Shown here piece by piece: positions 15,357 through 22,571 of a stretch of DNA of 64,000 bases (positions within the stretch are counted from its first letter, which is position 1; each line of letters starts with the position of its first letter). This DNA is from VRUE01 sp040879985 (GTDB lineage Bacteria > Actinomycetota > Thermoleophilia > Solirubrobacterales > 70-9). Below the pieces are notes generated by a model. That model was not told where the DNA came from and made no database searches. It saw only the letters and a list, made by a program, of their open reading frames with translations. A program made the translations under genes and the position numbers. The DNA lies in contig JBBDJH010000018.1 of NCBI GenBank assembly GCA_040879985.1, positions 1-64,000 on the forward strand, given 5' to 3'.

Positions 15357-16832
15357 TTATGCGGACGCGGGCTCGCTCGCCTCGTCGTCGGAGACGGCCC
15401 GGCCGATCTCGACGTGGGCGCGGCTGTCGCTGCCGCGAATCAGCACGAGGGTGAGGACGAAGCCCAGCGCGGCGAACCCGGCGCCGCCGAGGAAGGCGGT
15501 CTGGAAGCCCTCGGTCAGGGCGGCCGGGTCGGGCTGCCCGCCGGACGGGGTCAGGTTGAACGCCCGCGAGGTGGCGATCGTCGAGAGCACGGCGAGCCCG
15601 AGCGCGCCGCCGATCTGCTGCGAGGTGTTGATCAGGCCGCTGGCAAGGCCGGCCTCGGTCTCGCGCACGCCGGAGACGGCGGCGATCGTCGTCGTCACGA
15701 AGGAGAAGCCGAGTCCGACGGCGGCGAGCAGCGAGGGCCCGAGGATGTCGGTCGTGAAGCCGCCGCCGACCGAGGCGCGGCTGAACCAGAGGAGCCCGGC
15801 GACGATGAAGAGCATCCCCGCGGCGAGCACCGGCTTGTAGCCGAGCTTGGTGACGAGCTGGGAGGCGATCGCGGCCGAGGCCATGATCGTCAGCGCCAGC
15901 GGCAGGTAGGAGAGGCCGGTCTTGATCGCGCTGTAGCCGAGCACCTGCTGCATGTAGAGAGAGATGAAGAAGAACATCGAGATCAGCGAGGCCCCGACCA
16001 GCAGGCCGACCACGTTGGCTCCGGTCAGGGTGCGGATGCGGAAGATCGAGAAGGGCACCAGCGGCTTGGCCGAGCGCAGCTCGATCGCGACGAAGGCGGC
16101 GAGCAGGACGGCGGAGAGGGCGAGCAGGCCGATCGTCCGGCCCGAGCCCCAGCCGGCCTCGGTGGCGTCGACGACGGCGTAGACGAGGATCGAGAGCGCC
16201 GCGGTGACGGTGACGGCGCCGGCGACGTCGAAGGCGCGGGTCTCGTGGTCGGCGCGGCTCTCGGCGATCAGCCTTGGCGCGAGGACGAGGGCGAGCAGGG
16301 CGACCGGCACGTTGACCCAGAGCACCCACTCCCAGCCGAGCCCGTCGGTGAGGATGCCGCCGAGCAGGACCCCCGCGGCGCCGCCCGAGCCGGCCACGGC
16401 GCCCCAGACCCCGAGCGCCCTGTTGCGCTCGGCGCCGTCGCCGAAGGTGGTGGTGACGATCGAGAGCGCCGCCGGCGAGATGATCGCCGCGCCGAGGCCC
16501 TGCGCCGCCCGCGCCGCGATCAGCTGCCCTTCGGTCGCGGCGAAGCCGGCTGCGAGCGAGGCGACCGCGACCAGCGCCAGGCCGGCCATGAAGACCCGTC
16601 GCCGCCCGAGCAGGTCGGCGGTGCGGCCGCCGAGCAGGAGGAAGCCGCCGAAGGTGAGCACGTAGGCGTTGACCACCCAGGGCAGGTTCTCCTGCGAGAA
16701 GTCGAGCGCCGTGCCGATCGAAGGCAGCGCCACGTTGACGATCGAGGCGTCGAGGACGACGACGAACTGGGCCGAGCAGAGCAGCACCAGGGCGAGCCAG
16801 CGTTTCTCCTTAAAATCCCGCGAGGCCGTCAT
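15357..16832 (-). CDS. MFS drug/H+ antiporter, DHA2 (EmrB/QacA) family
   Basis: The 491-residue protein has 14 predicted membrane segments, as expected for DHA2 exporters rather than 12-segment DHA1 proteins. Motif A is visible as GGRTADLLGRRRVFMAGL after the second helix, and motif C-like Gly/Pro sequences occur in GAVAGSGGAAGVLLGG. The N-terminal FVVVLDASIVNVALPSIG has the Asp of motif D1 typical of EmrB/QacA. It probably exports lipophilic toxic compounds by proton exchange; the substrate cannot be inferred. It ends directly at the putative rrf2 operator and is co-oriented with the suf operon, but looks functionally unrelated. Confidence 0.92.
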   Translation of the reverse strand: MTASRDFKEKRWLALVLLCSAQFVVVLDASIVNVALPSIGTALDFSQENLPWVVNAYVLTFGGFLLLGGRTADLLGRRRVFMAGLALVAVASLAAGFAATEGQLIAARAAQGLGAAIISPAALSIVTTTFGDGAERNRALGVWGAVAGSGGAAGVLLGGILTDGLGWEWVLWVNVPVALLALVLAPRLIAESRADHETRAFDVAGAVTVTAALSILVYAVVDATEAGWGSGRTIGLLALSAVLLAAFVAIELRSAKPLVPFSIFRIRTLTGANVVGLLVGASLISMFFFISLYMQQVLGYSAIKTGLSYLPLALTIMASAAIASQLVTKLGYKPVLAAGMLFIVAGLLWFSRASVGGGFTTDILGPSLLAAVGLGFSFVTTTIAAVSGVRETEAGLASGLINTSQQIGGALGLAVLSTIATSRAFNLTPSGGQPDPAALTEGFQTAFLGGAGFAALGFVLTLVLIRGSDSRAHVEIGRAVSDDEASEPASA

Positions 16833-16960
16833 GTCGTCACAGTAGTCACCTCATCTCGAACGAGTTGCGAAGCCTCGACGCCCTGCATCTGGCCTGCCCT
16901 CGGCTAGCGGCGCTACTCGCGACGCTACACTTCAAAACGCAAAACGATCGGAGCGATGCG

Positions 16961-17821
16961 ATGAGCACCACCAAACAATCCAACCGGGGCGCGGCCATCC
17001 GGACGACGATCCTGCTGGCTTCCCTCGGCGGTCTTCTCGTCCTGATCGGCGCCTTGATCGGCGGCGCCCCGACGGCGGGCCTCTTCCTCGGCATCGCCCT
17101 GCTGATCAACCTCGGCTCCTACTTCTTCAGCGACAAGCTGGCGCTGAAGATGGCGCGGGCCAAGCCGATCGACGAGTCCGAAGCGCCGCGCCTCTACCAG
17201 ATCATGCGCGAACTGACGACGCGCGCCGGGTTGCCGATGCCGCGCCTCTACATGATCCCGCAGGAGCAGCCCAACGCCTTCGCCACCGGCCGCAACCCGA
17301 AGAACGCCGCGGTCGCGGTCACCGCCGGGATCACCAAGCTGCTCTCCGAGGACGAGCTGCGCGGCGTGCTCGCCCACGAGCTCGCCCACATCCAGCACCG
17401 CGACATCCTGATCCAGACGATCGCCTCGGCGATCGGCGCCGCGATCACCTACCTCGCCTACATGATGCTCTGGTTCGGCGGCGACAACGACTCACCGCTC
17501 AGTCTCGTCGCCTCGCTGGCGATGGTCCTGCTGGCGCCGATCGCGGCGACGATCATCCAGCTCTCGATCTCGCGCCAGCGCGAGTACTCGGCCGACGCCG
17601 GCGGGGCCCAGATCTGCGGCAACCCGGAGTCGCTGGCCAGCGCCCTGCTGCGCCTCGAGCAGGGCGCGGCGGCGATGCCGATGCAGGTCAACCAGGCCTC
17701 CGAGCCGCTCTACATCGTCAAGCCGTTCGCGGCCAAGGGCATTGCCGGCCTCTTCTCGACCCACCCGCCGATCGAAGAGCGGGTCAAGCGCCTGCGCCAG
17801 ATGCGCCCCAGCCTCGGCTAG
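16961..17821 (+). CDS. htpX: Membrane-bound zinc metalloprotease HtpX
   Basis: HtpX (peptidase M48) degrades damaged membrane proteins. The 286-residue protein has two N-terminal membrane segments (TTILLASLGGLLVLIGALIGG; LFLGIALLINLGSYFF), the zinc site HELAH followed by HRD, two more hydrophobic segments, and the third zinc ligand region REYSADAGGA. The C-terminal FSTHPPIEERVKRLRQM is the family ending. ATG 16961 fits the family start. A -10-like TACACT (16925-16930) lies about 30 bp upstream, and a strong terminator follows. Confidence 0.95.
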   Translation: MSTTKQSNRGAAIRTTILLASLGGLLVLIGALIGGAPTAGLFLGIALLINLGSYFFSDKLALKMARAKPIDESEAPRLYQIMRELTTRAGLPMPRLYMIPQEQPNAFATGRNPKNAAVAVTAGITKLLSEDELRGVLAHELAHIQHRDILIQTIASAIGAAITYLAYMMLWFGGDNDSPLSLVASLAMVLLAPIAATIIQLSISRQREYSADAGGAQICGNPESLASALLRLEQGAAAMPMQVNQASEPLYIVKPFAAKGIAGLFSTHPPIEERVKRLRQMRPSLG

Positions 17822-17841
17822 GCGATTTGGCTCCCAGAACT

Positions 17842-17871
17842 CGAAAAGGCCGCCTCCGGGCGGCCTTTTCG
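17842..17871 (+). terminator. Rho-independent terminator after htpX
   Basis: A perfect 13-bp stem, CGAAAAGGCCGCC (17842-17854) and its reverse complement (17859-17871), with the tetraloop TCCG. The right arm carries the TTTT expected of an intrinsic terminator. It separates htpX from the moeZ promoter. Confidence 0.9.
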
Positions 17872-17876
17872 TTGTC

Positions 17877-17893
17877 GCTATACTTTTTGAAGT
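17877..17893 (+). promoter_or_regulatory. Promoter/palindrome upstream of moeZ-cysO, shared with cysM
   Basis: The 17-mer GCTATACTTTTTGAAGT contains a -10-like TATACT overlapping the palindrome ACTTTTTGAAGT (17882-17893). Exactly the same 17 bases precede cysM at 19421-19437. No good -35 is seen, which suggests an activator or other control. The coding start follows 31 bp after the palindrome. Confidence 0.6.
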
Positions 17894-17924
17894 GAAAGCG
17901 GATCGGAATTAGGGAGATTTACGA

Positions 17925-19079
17925 ATGGCAACGCAGACCAAGCAGCAGATCGAGGAGATCGAGGCGTTCGAGGCGGCGCAGGAGATCGAGGCCGGCGACG
18001 TCGTCCTGATCGACACCCGCGAGCCGCACGAGTACCAGGAGGCCCACCTCGAGAACGGCAAGCTGGTGCCGCCGGGAGTGCTCGCCGACGAGATCGCCGC
18101 CGCGGCGCCCGACAAGTCGGCCCGCACGATCGTCTATTGCCGCAGCGGCAACCGCTCCTACAAGGCCGCCGAACAGCTCGCAGCGCTCGGCTACGAGGAC
18201 GTCGCCTCGATGGCGGGCGGGATCGTCGCCTGGCAGGAGCAGGGGCTGCCGGTGGTCGCCGCCAGCGGCATGACCGCCGAGCAGCGCGACCGCTACTCGC
18301 GCCACACGCTGCTGCCCGAGGTCGGCGTCGACGGCCAGCTGAAGATGCTCAACGCGAAGGTGCTGTTGATCGGCGCCGGCGGGCTCGGCGCGCCGACGGC
18401 GCTCTACCTCGCCGCGGCCGGGATCGGCACCCTCGGCCTGGTCGACGACGACGTCGTCGACGCCTCCAACCTGCAGCGACAGGTGATCCACAACACCGAG
18501 CGGATCGGCACCCCGAAGACGCAGTCCGCGCGGCTGACGATCGAGGCGCTCAACCCCGACGTGAACGTGATCGAGCACAACCTGCGGATGACCTCGTCCA
18601 ACATCGTCGAGCTGCTCAGCGAGTACGACGTGATCGTCGACGGCGCCGACAACTTCCCCACCCGCTACCTGCTCAACGATGCCTCGGTGCGGCTGCGCAA
18701 GCCGGTCGTCTCCGCCTCGATCCTCAGCTTCGACGGGCAGATCTCGACCTTCGTGCCCTTCGAGGGCCCCTGCTACCGCTGCCTCTACCCGACGCCGCCG
18801 CCGGCCGAGCTGGCGCCGAGCTGCTCGGCCAACGGCGTGCTCGGCGTGATGGCCGGGACGATGGGCCTGCTGCAGGCCAACGAGGTGCTCAAGCTCGTCT
18901 TGGGGATCGGCGAGCCGCTGATCGGCCGCCTGCTGCTCTTCGAGGCGCTCAGCACGAGGTTTACGGAGCTGAAGGTGCGGCGCGACCCGGGCTGCCCGAT
19001 CTGCGGGCCCGACGCGCCCGAGGTCCCGGAGTCCGAGTTGGGCAAGTTCCCCGACTACGAGCTCTTCTGCGCCGGGTAG
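17925..19079 (+). CDS. moeZ: Rhodanese-E1 fusion, sulfur carrier adenylyltransferase/sulfurtransferase (MoeZ-like)
   Basis: This enzyme activates the C-terminal Gly-Gly of a ubiquitin-like sulfur carrier with ATP and loads sulfur on it. In the 384-residue protein, residues 10-112 form a rhodanese domain with active-site CRSGNR (Cys72); residues 117-384 form an E1/ThiF/MoeB domain with the nucleotide loop LLIGAGGLGAP, VDDDVVDASNLQRQ, and the zinc cysteine pairs CYRC and CPIC. In known MoeZ/MOCS3 proteins the rhodanese domain is C-terminal; here it is N-terminal. Its carrier, cysO, starts 18 bp downstream. The start is ATG 17925. Confidence 0.93.
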   Translation: MATQTKQQIEEIEAFEAAQEIEAGDVVLIDTREPHEYQEAHLENGKLVPPGVLADEIAAAAPDKSARTIVYCRSGNRSYKAAEQLAALGYEDVASMAGGIVAWQEQGLPVVAASGMTAEQRDRYSRHTLLPEVGVDGQLKMLNAKVLLIGAGGLGAPTALYLAAAGIGTLGLVDDDVVDASNLQRQVIHNTERIGTPKTQSARLTIEALNPDVNVIEHNLRMTSSNIVELLSEYDVIVDGADNFPTRYLLNDASVRLRKPVVSASILSFDGQISTFVPFEGPCYRCLYPTPPPAELAPSCSANGVLGVMAGTMGLLQANEVLKLVLGIGEPLIGRLLLFEALSTRFTELKVRRDPGCPICGPDAPEVPESELGKFPDYELFCAG

Positions 19080-19097
19080 CCGGTAGATTTCCGCGCC

Positions 19098-19370
19098 ATG
19101 GCAACCGTTCGCATCCCACCAGTGCTGCGCGCCCAGACCGGCGGCCAGACCGAGGTCGAGGCCGGCGGCGCCGACGTCGGCGAGGTGCTGCGGGCGCTGA
19201 TCGCCGCGCACCCGGCGACCGAGCAGCAGCTCTTCGGCCCCGAGGGCGACCTCAACCGCTACGTCAACGTCTACCTCAACGACGAGGACGTGCGCGTACT
19301 CGACGGCCTGGACACGGGGGTCAAGGATGCGGATACCGTGATCATCATGCCCGCCATGGCCGGCGGTTGA
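19098..19370 (+). CDS. cysO: Ubiquitin-like sulfur carrier protein CysO
   Basis: The 90-residue beta-grasp protein ends in MAGG, giving the free Gly-Gly that is adenylated and thiocarboxylated. The sequence closely follows mycobacterial CysO: RIPPVLRAQTGGQ at the start, RYVNVYLNDEDVRVLDGLDT in the middle and VIIMPAMAGG at the end. It supplies sulfur to CysM (next gene), and the Mec peptidase then frees cysteine from it. It lies 18 bp after moeZ in the same transcript. Confidence 0.95.
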   Translation: MATVRIPPVLRAQTGGQTEVEAGGADVGEVLRALIAAHPATEQQLFGPEGDLNRYVNVYLNDEDVRVLDGLDTGVKDADTVIIMPAMAGG

Positions 19371-19420
19371 GACAGCGATAGCGGCGCTTGAGGTTGTCCT
19401 CGGTCGGCCGGCTTTCCATG

Positions 19421-19437
19421 GCTATACTTTTTGAAGT
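19421..19437 (+). promoter_or_regulatory. Promoter/palindrome upstream of cysM-mec, identical to the moeZ site
   Basis: GCTATACTTTTTGAAGT recurs here without a mismatch. The TATACT is at 19423-19428 and the palindrome ACTTTTTGAAGT at 19426-19437, four bases ahead of the ribosome-binding GGGAGA of cysM. The repeat of a whole promoter/operator before both halves of one pathway points to shared control. Confidence 0.6.
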
Positions 19438-19451
19438 AACGGGAGACCGAG

Positions 19452-20417
19452 ATGGCAAGCGACCAGCTACTCAACCGACCCTGCGGGGGGCGCTACGGCG
19501 ACATCGTCCAGTCGATCGGCAACACGCCACTGGTCGAGCTGCCTAAGTTCTCGCCGAAGCCCGGCGTCCACATCTTCGCCAAGCTCGAGGGCCGCAACCC
19601 GACCGGCTCGGTCAAGGACCGTGTCGCCAGGTCGATGATCGAGGCGGCCGAGGCCGAGGGGGCGATCGAGCCCGGGCAGACGATCCTCGAGCCGACCTCG
19701 GGCAACACCGGCATCTCGCTGGCGATGATCTGCCGCCGCAAGGGCTACGACCTCAAGGTCGTGATGCCCGACAACGTGACCAAAGAGCGCACCCAGCTGC
19801 TCGAGATGTACGGCGCGGAGATCGTCTACTCGGAGGGCGCCAAAGGCTCCAACGGGGCGGTCGAGGTGGCGCTCGAGATGGCCGAGGACTCGCGCTACTA
19901 CATGCCCTACCAGTACGGCAACGAGGCCAACCCCCTCGCCCACTACAACGGCACCGCGGTCGAGATCCTCGAAGAGCTCGACGGGGTCGCCGCCTTCGTC
20001 GGCGGGCTCGGCACCGGCGGCACGCTGATGGGCAACGGGCGGCGGCTCAAGGAGCACGACCCCGAGACGCTGATCGTCGCCGCCGAGCCGATGCAGGGCG
20101 AGATGGTCCACGGCCTGCGCTCGCTCGACGACGGCTTCATCCCGCCGATCATCGACATCGACCTGCTCGACCGCAAGATCATGGTCTCCAACCGCGACGC
20201 GGTCGTCTGGACCCGCAAGCTGCTCGACCAGGAGGGCGTCTTCGCCGGCGTCTCCTCCGGCGCGATCGCCCGCATCGCCGTCCGCATCGGCGAGGAGCTC
20301 GATGGCGGCAACGTCGTCTTCCTGATCCCCGACGACGGCTGGAAGTACCTCTCCTCCGGCGTCTACACCCGCCCGATCGATGAGATAGAGAATCTAGATT
20401 CCACGGTCTGGTGGTAA
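19452..20417 (+). CDS. cysM: O-phosphoserine/O-acetylserine sulfhydrylase, CysM type
   Basis: A PLP-dependent cysteine synthase of 321 residues. The PLP lysine lies in NPTGSVKDRVA, the substrate loop is EPTSGNTGISLA, and the phosphate loop is GGLGTGGTLMGNGR. The neighbours cysO and mec make it the counterpart of M. tuberculosis CysM, which uses O-phosphoserine and CysO thiocarboxylate to form a CysO-cysteine adduct. ATG 19452 follows GGGAGA. The stop TAA abuts the ATG of mec, so the two are coupled. The exact acceptor substrate is inferred from context. Confidence 0.95.
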   Translation: MASDQLLNRPCGGRYGDIVQSIGNTPLVELPKFSPKPGVHIFAKLEGRNPTGSVKDRVARSMIEAAEAEGAIEPGQTILEPTSGNTGISLAMICRRKGYDLKVVMPDNVTKERTQLLEMYGAEIVYSEGAKGSNGAVEVALEMAEDSRYYMPYQYGNEANPLAHYNGTAVEILEELDGVAAFVGGLGTGGTLMGNGRRLKEHDPETLIVAAEPMQGEMVHGLRSLDDGFIPPIIDIDLLDRKIMVSNRDAVVWTRKLLDQEGVFAGVSSGAIARIAVRIGEELDGGNVVFLIPDDGWKYLSSGVYTRPIDEIENLDSTVWW

Positions 20418-20813
20418 ATGAGGATCCCTCGGCAGCTGGTCGATGAGATCGTCGCCCATGCCCGGGGGGATCTGCCCAACGAGTGTTGCGGGATGGTCGG
20501 CGGTGGCGACGGTGCCGCGGCGACCGTGTACCGGGCGGAGAATGCCGAGGCGAGCCCGCTGCGCTACTCGATCGACGCCAGGGAGCAGTTTCGCCTGATG
20601 AAGGAGATCGAAGCGGCCGGGGAGGAGCTGGTGGCGATCTACCACTCGCACACGAAGAGCGCCGCGTACCCCTCGCAGACCGACGTCAACCTGGCCGGCT
20701 GGCCGGAAGCGGTCTACCTGATCGTCTCGCTGGCCGAACCGGACGCCCCCGATCTCAAGGGCTTCTGGATCAAGGACGGACAGATCTCGGAGGCCGAACT
20801 TGTCGTCGGGTAG
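20418..20813 (+). CDS. mec: Mec: JAMM zinc peptidase releasing cysteine from CysO
   Basis: The 131-residue MPN+/JAMM metallopeptidase has the zinc motif HSHTKSAAYPSQTD (HxH-x7-S-x2-D; about residues 76-89) and the upstream catalytic Glu in LPNECCGMVGG. In M. tuberculosis Mec hydrolyses the bond between CysO Gly and the new cysteine. The gene begins on the base after the cysM stop, which supports that role. Its end overlaps the next small gene by 14 bp. Confidence 0.95.
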   Translation: MRIPRQLVDEIVAHARGDLPNECCGMVGGGDGAAATVYRAENAEASPLRYSIDAREQFRLMKEIEAAGEELVAIYHSHTKSAAYPSQTDVNLAGWPEAVYLIVSLAEPDAPDLKGFWIKDGQISEAELVVG

Positions 20814-21030
20814 CGGCAAGCTGGTCAAGGTCGCCTACGGCCAGAACCAGGCCGAGGCCGAGATGATCCAGGGCCTGCTCTCCGAGCACGGCATCCCGAG
20901 CATGCTCAAGCGCGCAGCGGGCTTTGACGTGCCCGACTTCCTCGCCGCCGGCCCGCGCCAGATCCTCGTCGCCGAGGAGGCCGCCGAGCAAGCACGCGAA
21001 GTGCTCGAGGGCACGCCGGGCGCGAGCTAG
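20800..21030 (+). CDS. DUF2007 family small protein
   Basis: A 76-residue protein with the DUF2007 pattern: KLVKVAYGQNQAEAEMIQGLLSEHGIPS, then a hydrophobic PDFLAAGPRQILVAEEAAEQAREVL, as in short alpha/beta domains annotated as putative signal-transducing proteins. The start is TTG 20800, 14 bp inside mec. It is the last gene of the cysM-mec transcript; a link to sulfur metabolism is only positional. Its stop overlaps the convergent gene by 4 bp. Confidence 0.85.
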   Translation: MSSGSGKLVKVAYGQNQAEAEMIQGLLSEHGIPSMLKRAAGFDVPDFLAAGPRQILVAEEAAEQAREVLEGTPGAS

Positions 21031-21782
21031 CCGGTTCCGGGGCGGGCTATTGCTCGCAGTTGGTCGCGCCAGGCCGCCTCGATTTCGCCGATCCTCGCGT
21101 CGAAGGCCGCTTCGAGGGTGGGGGTCGAGCCGCCGGGATGGATCTGCAGGGCGAGGCGGTCGCAGGCGTCCGCGCCGCGTTCGCTCTCGAGCAGATCGAA
21201 GATCGTGCCGCCGAGGATCACCGCGTCGCGGCGGGAGGGCGGGAAGGACGGCCCGCCGCTCTCGCGCAGGCGCCTGATCACCGCCGCCCGGTAGAGGCCG
21301 ACCTGGCGGGCGAAGTACTGCGCGGCGCCCTCGACCAGCCAGGCCCAGCCGAGGTAGCGGAGGAAACGCCGCGGCGTCCATGACGGCGGCAGGTCCGGGT
21401 TGTTGGCGGCGATCACGAGCTGTGCGTAGAGGCGCTCGGCGGTTCCGCGCAGCGCTTCGAGCGAGTCGTCGCCCGCGGCGCGCCGCTCCATGTGCGGGTC
21501 GTTGAGCACGTGCAGCTCGGTTGCCATCGCCCAGCCGGCCAGGTAGCGCCGTCCGGCGGGCGCCGCCGACCAGCGCGCCGCCGGCAGGAACGGGTGGGCG
21601 AGGGAGAGCATCAGCGGGTTGCCGTGGACGACCACGGTGACTTCGCCGGGGACGGCCGCGAAGCGGTCCTCGAGGCGCAGCCGCAGTTCCTCCATCCGGT
21701 CCAGCGAACGCTCGGCGAAGGCGGTGTCGCCGCTGTCGTGGCGGGCCGTAAAGCTGAGCGAATGAGTCTCGACCCAAGGGAT
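21027..21782 (-). CDS. Conserved protein of unknown function, possibly peptidase MA-like
   Basis: About 251 residues if read from an ATC at 21782, or 222 residues from the first ATG at 21695. The region between them translates to PWVETHSLSFTARHDSGD, which looks like the start of a peptidase MA-like domain and is followed by a helical stretch ERSLDRMEELRLRLEDRF. No ATG, GTG or TTG occurs in frame before the stop upstream. The ATC is 23 bp after the preceding gene; the ATG is 110 bp after it. A central WLVEGAAQYFARQVG resembles a gluzincin-like helix, but a clear HExxH is not seen (WLVEG replaces it). Function unknown. Confidence 0.6.
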   Translation of the reverse strand: MPWVETHSLSFTARHDSGDTAFAERSLDRMEELRLRLEDRFAAVPGEVTVVVHGNPLMLSLAHPFLPAARWSAAPAGRRYLAGWAMATELHVLNDPHMERRAAGDDSLEALRGTAERLYAQLVIAANNPDLPPSWTPRRFLRYLGWAWLVEGAAQYFARQVGLYRAAVIRRLRESGGPSFPPSRRDAVILGGTIFDLLESERGADACDRLALQIHPGGSTPTLEAAFDARIGEIEAAWRDQLRAIARPGTG

Positions 21783-21805
21783 GGGCCGAGCCTACTAGGG
21801 CAGGC

Positions 21806-22435
21806 TCAGACCAGGACTGGTTCGGACGACGTGCAGACTGAGTGGATCTCCGAGCGGGCGCGGTCGAACTCCTCGTCGGCCATTACCGGGGTGCCCTCGA
21901 AGGGCAGCTCGCGGTCGATCTCGACCCAGGAGCGGCAGCCGTGGTACTCCTCGCGGACCCGGACCGTGACCGGCCGCGGGATGCGGTGGACCCGCAGCAG
22001 CAGGATGTGCAGCGGGTGACGCCGCTTCCAGTTGAGGCGCTTCTCGGCGTAGTCGGGGGTCCAGACGTAATAGGGCGAGAGGTCGTCGACGACGCGCGGG
22101 TTGTCGATCGTCAGGTGATCGGTCACCTCGGCCCAGCAGCGCAGCCGGACGCGGTCGGGCTGGGGGATGCCGCCGTCCTGGATCAGCGCCGCGGGGGGCG
22201 GTTCCTCGTCGGGCCAGACGCCCTCCTCGAGCGCGCGGCGCAGCTCGGGATGGTGCGACTCGCGGACCAGGTTGTTGCGCTGGTGGTCGAAGGTCGGATA
22301 GAGGAAGAAGCGCTCGTGGTCGAGCTCGAAGTTCTTGTTCTCCTCGCGGATGCCGCCCTTGCGCAGGGTAAGCAGCTGCTCGCCCTCGGCGAGAGCGCGC
22401 ACCGTTACAGCCCATTCCTTTAATGCGATCGGCAT
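21806..22435 (-). CDS. DUF1802 family protein
   Basis: The 209-residue protein matches DUF1802: ALKEWAVTVRALAEGEQLLTLRKGGIREE at the start, then FFLYPTFDHQRNNLV, and a C-terminal LNWKRRHPLHILLLRVHRI. The family has no established function. ATG 22435 is the only sensible start. It stands alone after hyuB (136 bp) and is followed at 23 bp by the peptidase-like gene. Confidence 0.85.
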   Translation of the reverse strand: MPIALKEWAVTVRALAEGEQLLTLRKGGIREENKNFELDHERFFLYPTFDHQRNNLVRESHHPELRRALEEGVWPDEEPPPAALIQDGGIPQPDRVRLRCWAEVTDHLTIDNPRVVDDLSPYYVWTPDYAEKRLNWKRRHPLHILLLRVHRIPRPVTVRVREEYHGCRSWVEIDRELPFEGTPVMADEEFDRARSEIHSVCTSSEPVLV

Positions 22436-22571
22436 ATAGATTCGTACCTGAGAAGGTCGGTGATTCGTGAGACCGGGTGGTTGGCGCCTAAGACCCCTGT
22501 CCAGGCGAGAGCCCCGCCCAAGGCAGTGCAGTCTAGAGCAGCGCGGCCGAATCGCCAAATTAAAATGTCGT

